Assembly: GCA_038380795.1 (NCBI GenBank)
Contig: CM076277.1
Coordinates: forward strand, 4,431,501-4,495,500
Origin: Pyrocephalus nanus
Lineage: Eukaryota > Chordata > Aves > Passeriformes > Tyrannidae
DNA: 64,000 bases
Direction of reading: 5' to 3'
Below the pieces are notes generated by a model. That model did not search any database and was not told the DNA's origin. It saw nothing but the letters and a program-made list of their open reading frames with translations. Position numbers and translations under genes: made by a program. Numbering within the stretch: the stretch's first letter is position 1; every line of letters begins with the position of its first letter. Positions 35,656 to 44,975 of the stretch are shown here, in pieces.

Positions 35656-38600
35656 GTTCACTGAGGAAGGGAGAGGCAGCAGCAGGTGGATTTTGGCACT
35701 TGGCTGAGTTGATGGGCAGGAGTGAGCCAGGTAACACCCTTCTGCTTCCTGGGTGTGATCCAGAGCAGGCACACCATTAAAACCCACTCCTGTCTGACAC
35801 AGCCATCCCAGTGCCATCTAGCTGTTTCCTTACTGGTGGCATCTCTGGCAGAGAGGTTGGAAAAGTCTGCTCCAAAGCTTTGCACAGCAATGCTCAACCC
35901 ACCGAAGCTGTTCCCCTCAGGGCTTGGGTTTGTCCAACTGCTCCAGAGCATGTGCCAGGAAAGCAGGGATGGGTGATACCTGAGAAGATGGGATTTTCAA
36001 AAGATAAAGTGATGAGTAAGAGAAGGATCCAGGCAGAAATCAGACAAAAATGGAACCGGCACCCATCTCTGCTCACAGCATCCACATTCTGTCATTCCAT
36101 TCTATCATTTTTGCCCCATGCTGCTTTGCACAGTGACCATGGAATAGTGGCTGCAATTTCCCACAAACAGGCTCTTTGCTGCCCAGGACAGGCAGGAGGG
36201 GATGGGAACAGCCAGGGATGCTCCAGTCCCTGACCTGAGTGCACCACCTGAATGCAGCACATTATTTTACCCTCCCTCCCGTGCCAGGAGGAGTTTTTCA
36301 TGTCAGGAAGAGCACCCCACACCTCCACCACGAGCTTGTGATCAGGGCTGCGATCAGCTGGACATGTGGGAGAGCACAGCAGCCCCTTGGAAGTGTGTTC
36401 CCACTCCCCAGCCCACCGTCACCTTGACCTTCCCAGGTGACACCGCAGCGAGGGGCTCACCGGAGCCGGGGGGGAAAACACACCCAGGGGGCAGGGAGCA
36501 GGGATGGGGAGCATATGCTAAACATAAAAGAACACGAGAGCAGTTTAGCCTTCACCGTTTTGGTTTTTTTTTTTTTTTTAACAGCCTATTTTCTGCTTGA
36601 GGAAGCAGGTGCATTTCCCATCCTTGCAGCATCAACAGCCGACAGGCTGTCGGAGGTGTGATGGCTCCAGGACAGTTGCACTGCCTCGGATTTCACATTC
36701 CTGACACATCGGATAATTATGCCAAATGAGCTCACCTCATCTCCAGCCTTCTGAGCTGCACAGATTAAATGAAGGGAAAGCTGTCACTGCCGCAGACGAG
36801 GAAGGCAGGAGGGGAGAGGCACCAACCCGCCGTGCTGTGGGGATGGGACGGGGCTCGTGGGTCCCCACCACCGCTGCCTTGGCAGATGAAGCACCTAAAA
36901 GAGTGAGGATCAACCTTCTGCTTCCCCCAGCTCAAACTTGTATCTCCCACCTCGAATCTCCCAGCACTGCCCGCGGAACAGACGGTGCAAAGGCTGCTCC
37001 CCCCCGCTCCCCCGGAGCCAGGGATCGCTTCTCCCCATCTCCCCAGCTCTCTTTTCAATTAACCCTTTTTCTCAAATCCTGCACTTAACTCCCCTCCCCA
37101 TCCAGGGGATTTTGCACATATATATATTTTTGATTATTCATCTTACATTTTTAGCATAAAAAACCCCTACGATTTATCCCAACGATATGAAGGAGCTCCA
37201 GTAGGCAAAATGAAGCTGTAACTCCCTCAAGCTAAACTCCAAATTCATTTCATAATCCTTAGATAAAAGCTTAGAAGCCAGAATATTCATTACCATCCCG
37301 GGCTCCAGGAGGAGATGGGGTAGTAATGGAATGAAGCAGACTTGACACAGAGGATGTTGCTACAGAAATTAGCCTGTCATAAGATTACAGGGACTAAGTG
37401 TTATTGGGTGATAAGGTGTGATGTGTTAATATTAAATTATCTTGCCAGTTTAAAAAAAAAAAAAAAAAAAAAAGAAAGAAAAAGAAGAAGAAGAAAAAAA
37501 AAAAAAGGCGCTGATTAAACTCACATTTATTAAAAGCCCTGAATATGATATTAAAAGATCTCAGATAAACCAGTTTATTTCGGTGCTGGAGAGCAAATTG
37601 AAAGAATTCTCCAGGAGGGATTCCTTTGAATGGAGCATTACAACAATAAAACAACAAAAAAAAAGAGCCTTTAATAAATGTTAGGACTAAAGAAGCCTTA
37701 AATATTCCAGACTAATCTCTCCAGAGAGGGTTCATTAACCCTTCATTCCCTCTCTTGTTGTATCAAAACAGGGATTAACTAGAGAGTGTATCCATCTGAA
37801 ATGAAGCTCTGTAGATCCCAAATTCTCTGTCTGCAGCAAGAGAGGATTAACTCCCCTGCTCCATGTGACACAAGGCTGGGACAGGACGCTAACAAAGGTT
37901 TCTGGGAAAAGAAATAATAAACCACGAGCACAAAGCTTAAGTGATTTGTCCAAGTCATCAGGACCAGGGAGATAACAACAGGGCCACTGAGTAGCTGGAG
38001 TTTGCTTAAAAATTTGATTTGTTGCCATCAGACAGCAACAAATAACCCTGGGAAAGGAGGCGCATTTGTTCGGAGCCGTGCGGTCACATCCATCACACAC
38101 CGGCCCTGCTCGTCCTCTCACCAGCTCAGATCAACACAGAGAAGCCCAGAGTGAATTCATGGCCGAATTCTTGGGGCACTGGGAACAGGAGGGATATGTG
38201 AGGTAGCCATGGAGCAGCTGGGCCTGGACATGCTCCTGGGAGCGAAACCTCCACTCCATAACCACCCCCTGCAGCGAGAGCTGGGGGCTCTGCAGGGGCA
38301 CCCCAGCCTTGCAGATGATGCAGGGAGCTCCCCTGGGGGACACCAGCTTTGCCTTGCTGTGGGGATTCAGCTGGAGTAACACTGAGGTCAGAAATCAGAA
38401 GAGATTCTCCAATCTCTTGGTGCAGCAGAGCAAGAAATACAATTAGCTTTAAAAGGCTGCTAAGTTCATTAAAGTAAAGCATGAGCCAGTAGGTTCAAGT
38501 AGGAGAGATGGACTGGCCCACTGTCCCCATGGGTGCTTCCCTGTCTCTCTTACCAACAGCAAATTGTCATCCCCAAGGGCAGTGAGGGACCTCAGTAAAG

Positions 38601-38893
38601 GTGCTCTATAGTTCTAGACCCCCTGGATCCCTAAAGGGCCATCTAGGAAGAGGTCTACAAACTCCTAAAAAAAAGCACTTGTAGTGTTTTCTCAAATCCC
38701 ATCTGTTTTGCCTTTTCCCCTTAAAAAAGCCCAGCACTTTTTCCACACAATGCTTGAGGAGGAAGGGGATGGTGCTCAGCAGGTAGAGTTTGTCCCCCTG
38801 AAGGGGTGCAGGGAGCAGCACCTTGCTTGGCAAGGGCAGAGGTGGGCAGGCAGACTGCAGCTCCCTCCCTGCCCACCACAGCCTGTTCCCACA
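35656..38893. other. unique sequence, no gene seen
   Basis: No gene is recognised. It contains small CpG clusters at about 36440-36480, 36780-36850 and 36960-37030, a T16 run at 36564-36579, a perfect palindrome at 36639-36653, an A-rich tract at 37452, and an inverted repeat at 38017-38043. The AT-rich part at 37120-37440 is repeat-free and could be regulatory. Confidence 0.5.
37452..37506. repeat. A-rich tract, A22 with (GAA)n
   Basis: Twenty-two A residues are followed by GAAA and GAA units and a second A run. Confidence 0.92.
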
Positions 38894-39137
38894 CAGAGGT
38901 GCCCAGAGGAAGCTGGTTATAAGATGTGGGTCCAAATTATTGCATCCAGTTCGATTCCTGAACCTGTAAGTATTTTGTCCTGCTGTCCCACCACCCTTCC
39001 CCCCCATCCCATCATGTTGCTCTCTCCTTATTCAATCCCTTGCTGTTGTACAAACTCAAGGCACAGACCCCTCTGTCCTGAGAGCTGAAATCACCCCGAA
39101 TGGCATCTCTCCCTCTGCCTATACCCTCTGCAAGCTG
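38894..39137 (+). repeat. inverted-pair repeat, copy A
   Basis: This 244-base segment recurs in reverse orientation at 40078-40302. The first 95 bases of the two copies differ at only six positions. The next 130 or so are more diverged and carry two small insertions in copy A. The outer edge reads CAGAGGTGCCCAG in both. That recalls hAT transposon ends, but the eight flanking bases do not form a target duplication. A tRNA B-box-like AGTTCGATTCC lies 48 bases after an A-box-like TGCCCAGAGGA, so a tRNA-derived SINE is another option. Copy A also has exon-like signals, with AG before 38897 and CCT|GTAAGT at 38965/38966. I do not recognise the family. Confidence 0.8.
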
Positions 39138-40077
39138 TTCCTGAGGACCATGTGTGCCACCATCCCTCCACACAGCTCAAGGAAATCCAAGGACCTTCCC
39201 CACCTCCTGCCCGGGGATGAATTGCAGCCCTCAGGCACTGACATAACTTCAGAGTTACTGCAAGTGGCACGTTCTGCCCATGACCCAGCCAACTAAATTA
39301 TTCAAATCTTTCCATATCCAGCTGTATTACATCTCACTTCTCCTTGCTCCGATGCACTCGGTGCAGCTCCAGCTTCACACAAAGCAGAGGAGCTGCAGAG
39401 ATGAACCTGCACTACCCCTGCACTGACTCCTGACCCGCAGATTATGCCGTCCTGAGCTGCCCTGAAATCAAACCACGAGTTAAAAAGGAAGATCATTTTT
39501 CTCCCTAGATACAGCAAATTCTACAGCGGTGGGATGCCTCTGTTCTCTCCCTACAAAGGATTACACTTTTAAAAATATTCTTTCTTTGAAATCTTTTGTG
39601 ACCCTTGAGCGGTATAAAAATGCAACTCGGGGACGCCGAGCGAGGCTGTGGATCCACTGGGGGACTCGGAAGCGAACACAAGTGTCGGCACTTAACAAAT
39701 AATAAATAACCATCATTAATTATTGATCACAACCCCAGCTAATCAAGTTTCAATCCCTGTGGTTGCCGTGATATCGGCAGCCCCCTTTGATAGAGCCTGA
39801 GAGCGGCCTCGCCACGTGCGCCCGCCCGGCACGGAGCTCTCCGGGAGCCCAGCGGATGCTGAGCGGGGATTTGGGAAGATGATTCCCCCCCACACACACA
39901 CACACAGCCCGCCACTGGGCTCCCAGGGGATGTCTGCTCATCCAGAGCATGCCGAGTTTTTCCAGAGAAGCCAAACTGCCTGTGATAACATCCCAGGGCA
40001 CGGCGGGGTGGGAAATGGGGTGGGCAAGTCTGGAATGAGAGAGGAGCTAAGCACAGAGCCAGCACTATTGCCACTGG
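39138..40077. other. spacer between inverted copies, with CpG-rich core
   Basis: About 940 bases separate the inverted copies. The middle (about 39600-39870) is unusually CpG-rich for this window and starts with a TATA-like TATAAAAA at 39613-39620. An AT-rich homeodomain-like stretch with TTAATTATTGATCA is embedded in it at about 39715-39730. A (CA)n run lies at about 39891-39906. No transposase-like or other coding frame is seen inside. Confidence 0.5.
39600..39870 (+). promoter_or_regulatory. CpG-rich segment with TATA-like box
   Basis: The sequence 'gagcggtataaaaatgcaac' is followed by a run of CpG sites (roughly nineteen in the following 240 bases by eye). The rest of the window is strongly CpG-depleted. 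The TATA-like element at 39613 would place initiation near 39643. No first exon, donor or reading frame is evident, so it could equally be a CpG-bearing enhancer. The plus strand is given only because the TATA-like box reads that way. Confidence 0.3.
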
Positions 40078-40302
40078 CAGCTTGCAGGGGGTGTGGGCAG
40101 GGGAAGAGGTGCCATCGAGGTGGTTTCAGCTCTCAGGAGAAAGAGGTCTGTGCCTTGAGTTTGTACAACAAGGGATTGAATAAGGAGAGGGCAACATGAT
40201 GAGATGGGGACAGCAGGACAAAATACTTAAAGGTTCAGGAATCGAACTGAATGCAATAATTTGGACCCACATCTGGAAATCAGCTTCCTCTGGGCACCTC
40301 TG
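40078..40302 (-). repeat. inverted-pair repeat, copy B
   Basis: This is the reverse-orientation partner of 38894-39137, about 225 bases. In copy B the donor-like GTAAGT of copy A reads TTAAGT, so the exon-like structure is not shared. The five differences within the 69-base exon-like part fall in four codons, and all four change the encoded residue, which argues against selection for a protein. The 217-codon plus-strand frame at 40196-40849 starts inside this copy and is not called as a gene. Confidence 0.8.
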
Positions 40303-40345
40303 TTTTGTAGCTGTGCAGTCTGGGAATGGATCCAAGAGCACTCCT

Positions 40346-40373
40346 AGGAGAGCACCCCCAGGAGAGCACCCCC
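40346..40373. repeat. 14-base tandem duplication
   Basis: Two exact adjacent copies of aggagagcaccccc. Confidence 0.85.
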
Positions 40374-42180
40374 ATGACCTCAGGGATGCACAGCTCAGAC
40401 CCAGCAAGGCTCTGTCTCTTGGCTCCACCAGTCCATGGAGCCCCAGCCCCACCAGCCAACACGCTGCTTGTGGGTCAGGGCAACTCCCCACAGTGGGGCC
40501 AGACAGGGACTGGGCCCCTCAGTGCCCACCGCGGTCACCGCTTGCTCTCAGCATGTCTGTGACAGCGGGTCCTGCTCTGGCCAGGAAGCAGGAAGGGACA
40601 GCACCTCACTCCACCACTGCCTGCCCTTATTTCACAACAATTTGTGCATGTGCAATACAAAAAAAGTCTTGTCTTGTGGTCCTGACAGGAGCTGCCTTCC
40701 CTGCTCCCTTTACAGGGACGTTAAATCCTGTTATTAAATGCAAGCCATTATGGGGATGTCACCGGCGCCTCTTGATGAAGCCCTACACCTGTGCAGACAG
40801 CGAGCCCCTGGTCCCTTATTTACTATTCATTATGAATGCTCTGCATTGATTTTCCTCATCCTAATCCCCCTGTGGCTGGAGGATTTGTTTTCTCTGTGTG
40901 AGTTCAGGGCACTGGACCTCGCTCCCTCCTCCCCAGGGATGTGTGGCAATGCAAAAGCTCTGCCATTGCCAACCTGACCCCAAACTGCCCAATATGGGGA
41001 GGCAAGAAAAAAGGAAAATCTGGGGGGAGGGTTCTCCTTCTCCAAGAGGGAGAAATACCTTGAAAAATATCCTAGCTGGAAAGCAAAGAGGATCTTACAA
41101 GGATCCAAACAGGGGTCTTGAGCTCCATATTCCTGCAATAAGAGATGCAGGAAGCACAGCCCTTTTCCTCTGAGCTTCCCAAGCAGGCCAATTACTTAGC
41201 AAATAAGAATAAAAGCCAAAAAGATTTGCTGAAGGAATAGTTAAACACATAGTGCAAGTCCTAAAAGCAATATTTCTGGAAGCTTTGATAACTCTGCAAA
41301 CAGAAGATTTGTGCAAATGTTTTACCCACATTCATATTTCCCAGAAGAAACACTCATCCCCCAGACAATCTATGAGCCCTTGTCCAAACCAGACATTCAT
41401 CTTCTTTTCAAAGACATTATGACCCTTTCCAAAATCTCCTTGAAATGTGCATTTCAGTGACTCCTCCTTTCTGGAATCAATAATGCCAGTGCCAAGAGCT
41501 AAAAACCCACCAAACCTTCCCAAAGTGCATGGGATGAGGTTAAAAATCAGGAGGCTTTCACATAATTTGCACAGGTCCTTCACTTCAGGACACCATGGGA
41601 TTGGCTGCAACCCCTTCCCAAGTGAGGATTTAATTTCAAGGGCAGTGCTGCCTGCAGGGACCCAGCAGGGAGATGGGAATGTGCTGATCCTCATCCTCCC
41701 CTCTTCCAGGGAAGGGCAAAGGCATCTTGCAAGCCACATAACTACTCTTTAACTCTCCTCTACTCATTTTTAAGCAGTCACTGCTTTTTCTCACTCTGGG
41801 GAGTCCTCCCCACACAACACCAGCCCTGGGCACGGTCACAGGTTTAAATTTGCTTTTTGCTGGGCATGTTGGGGAAGCTGCTTCAGGGGCACATCCCAGA
41901 GAGGATCCCAGGCACAGAAATCAGGACAGTAAGTTCAGCAGCCCCTGGGAGAAGAGCTGCCTCCTGCCTTAATACAAGTTTCCCAATCACATTGTATTCC
42001 CTCCTGCTCAGGCAATATGCATTTGCTAATTTGTGCTGGAAAGGAGGGAATTCGATATTCCCCTCCTTCGCTGCATGGGGAATAGCCCAAATTTTCCAGA
42101 AATCTCCCCTGACTTGTCCTTTAAATAAAGCTTAAATAATGCCACACTGTCCTTTAGGCAGCTTATGGCAGAATATTGAG

Positions 42181-42222
42181 AAATAAAAATATATACTCAT
42201 ATATAGAGAAATATATATAAAA
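42181..42222. repeat. AT-rich simple sequence
   Basis: Irregular (AT)n with interspersed A runs. Confidence 0.8.
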
Positions 42223-44724
42223 TACCCTCTTTCAAGCTGCCCAGCAAGCACAGCAGGCAAACACACGGGTCTTCAAATACCTACAAAAGAATATTGTGGG
42301 ACAGGCCATTAACCCTTCTTTGTCCCCACAGGATCCTTTAACCCCGCGGTGGGAAAAGCACATCCCCATTCCCACGGGGAGGAGAAGGGTGCAGAGGACA
42401 TGGATGCCCCGGGGAGGAGTCAGGATGATCAAGGACCATTTGCACCCCATTCCCACCCAAGCTGGAGCATTTTCTCCTCCACGGGAGGCCAAGAAGGATT
42501 GGGAATTTCCCTCTCTCCCCTTCTTATCCTTTTGGTCCACGGAGCACCCCGGAGCTCCACAGATCTCATGTTTGCTCCAGGGTTTAAGGCAGATTCTCGC
42601 TGCCTGACTCAAGGGATGTGGAAATCGGCATAAAATGGGATTTAGAGAGCAAAGCTGTTACTGGGGATAACTGAGAGCAGAACAGGGGATGTCTGTCGAA
42701 GCCAAGGACCCTGCCCGGATCCGCGCTGTGCTGCTGCCTTCCCACACCAGTGTAACAAGTACTCAGGGAAGGAAGAGAGCATCCAGGAAAGCAATTTCCC
42801 CTGCCCGTGGGGCTGAGCATCCTCCCGCTCTTCTCAACTCACTCCTGGGAGACAGGGACCCGAGCCCCGGCTCCTGCAGGAGGAGAGCAGGGAAGAACCT
42901 GCACGGACAGGCTCTTTTCTTTCAATGGCATCGATTATTTCTGTAATCAGCGCCTCGCTGCCGAAACTGAACATCCATTATTACAGGGTTCTAAAACAAA
43001 AATAACCCCAGGGAGGGAAAAAGATGTAATTCAGAAGCCGCTCCTGAAACGTGCGCGTTGGGTCAGTGCCATCTAGAGGCGCAAACCACTCTCAAGCACC
43101 CAAAAGCACCCTCATCCCAGGGTTCTCCCAGTGCCCGGAGGCAGTGCGGCTCCGGCATGCTGGGCAGGGTGATCAGGAGGGGATGCTGTGCCCCCTGGCG
43201 ATGCAGAGCCACCAGTCCCACTGGCTGCTGCCACATGGACACCAAGGTGGGAGCCACATCGCAGCCTGGCAGCCCTGGAGAGCAGGCAGCAGTGCATCCT
43301 GAATCCTGGCACAGCATCCTGCATCCCGGAATGCCACCGAGGGCAGCCACAGCCCCATGGGACCGAGGCACAGCCACACGTGGTGCCTTCACAGCCAGCC
43401 ACTATTAATATGCATGTACTGTATTAATAGAGCTGGCTAAACACTGCCTCGGGCCACAGGAACAGTTCAGCCTTTCATTTTCATCCCAAATTAGACTGAA
43501 ACAGCCAAACAGGAACATTATTTTTTTTTTTCCACTGATGGAAATTTCAGAAAAAATATCAAATGATAAAATGAGAGAGGAGCGAGTACCACACAGATCC
43601 TGTTGGTGGGATCCAGGCTGGGGGGGTGAGGATGTACCATCTGCCTGTGCTGCCTTGGCCCATGGGCACCATTGGCTCCTGCCTCGTCCTCACACAGCTT
43701 TAGGGCTGGTGCCCTTATTTCAGTGTGACTTGTCCACAGGGGACCAAACTGAATCCCCCAGCCAGACACCCCCCCCCCAAAATGGGCACAGCACCCCTGG
43801 AGTTTTACAGCTGGTCTGTGCAGTCAGGAAGGGCAACACCAGCTTCCTAAGTGGGACCAAATCCTTGCCACCATCCAGCCCAGACAAGCCCCCAGCACAA
43901 CCCCATGGCCCTGCCTCAATCCCCTGAGGAGCAGCAAGGGTTTCCAAAACCATCCCCTACTGTACAAACCTTTTTGGTTCACTTTTGTTCGCTTCCTTTT
44001 CCCAAAACATATGAATTTCTCCTCCACATATTTAAAGGCAGGGAGCCTGCATAATGAAAGAATAAAATTGTCTCCTGTCCCTGGAAGCCCTGTCCTATTT
44101 TGCAATGATTAACTCACTGTATTTGCATACTGCCCATTCCTGGCTAAAGACTCGGGGGGGACAATTTCCAAACACTTTCTAATCTTGCACAGAGCCCTCA
44201 CGTAGTGTTGTCATTTCCTGACAACCCCCAGCATGGCTGCATCTGGCACGCTCCACTTTTGCTTCCTTTTATTGCTATTATTTCATATTTCTGCTGCTGG
44301 CTTGCCCACCCTGCCGTGCTGGGTGCTGCACTAATGAGAGGGATGATGCTTCCCTCACTGTGGAGCATTGCTGCATAAATCAAGAGGTGTTCCCATGAGC
44401 AGTGGGCTATTAAGACCCATGATGAGGACATCAAGGGTTTTGCTGACTTTTCATGCCCATACTCCCAGCTGGAGTATCAGGGTCACTGGGAATTGCTGTT
44501 CCTTTTCTCCCCCTGGGCTTTGCAGGGAATGTTTCCTGGGATAGAGTCTCCCCAGATCACCTAAACATCCCAAGATGGTACATATCTACTGGTACCTGTC
44601 AATGAAGCAGCAATAGGTCAGCAAATACAACCCCAAATTATGCAATATAAACCCTAGGCTGTCTCCCTGGGGAAGCACAGGAACACTGGTGTCTTTGGGG
44701 CTGGGAATGCAATTGGAAATCAAA

Positions 44725-44975
44725 AGGGCTGGGGACTCAGTAACCGCCATAGCAGGCTTTTATTAAGCAAATTATTACTGAGCAAGTAAATAAAGCAGCA
44801 GGAGTCAAAGTGGTGATCGATAGCACAGTTTGATCCGGGGCAGCCTGAGCATGGCCTTGTGCTGATCCCACAGCTCTGCCTCAGCCAGTGACACTTCGAG
44901 GAGGGGACAACCCAATACACAGGTGCTTGAGGGGGAGCCAAGTGGGAATTAACAATATAAACACTCAAAAAAGAG
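44725..44975 (-). other. LTR-like or terminal-exon-like block
   Basis: Read on the minus strand it begins near 'gagtgtttatattgttaatt' and runs about 200 bases. It ends with 'gctcagtaataatttgctta' leading into AATAAA (44763-44758), then 'agcctgctatggcggttact'. The close run of an AT-rich stretch, AATAAA and a GCCTG segment resembles the R-U5 part of a retroviral LTR. It could also be the polyadenylation end of a minus-strand transcript. No second copy, TG...CA ends or target duplication were established. Confidence 0.32.

Larger units (their letters stand above)
40303..44724. other. unique sequence, no gene seen
   Basis: No gene or mobile element is recognised. Small items are a 14-base duplication at 40346-40373, an AT-rich simple stretch at 42181-42222, CpG-bearing DNA at 42690-43150 with a repeat-free part 'ggcatcgattatttctgtaa', a T13 run near 43520-43532, and a C8 run near 43770. 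The frames of 80-135 codons here overlap on both strands and show no domain. Confidence 0.5.

Noticed and set aside
38948..38958. tRNA B-box-like AGTTCGATTCC (possible tRNA gene)
   Set aside because: The surrounding bases do not fold into acceptor and T stems, so at most it is a tRNA-derived repeat.
40196..40849. 217-codon plus-strand frame beginning with ATG
   Set aside because: It starts inside repeat copy B, which is open on both strands. It shows no domain, and copy A does not preserve the frame.
43064..43200. Two CTCF-like motifs (near 43068-43081 and 43186-43200)
   Set aside because: Each departs from the core consensus by at least two positions or an indel, which is too weak to call by eye.
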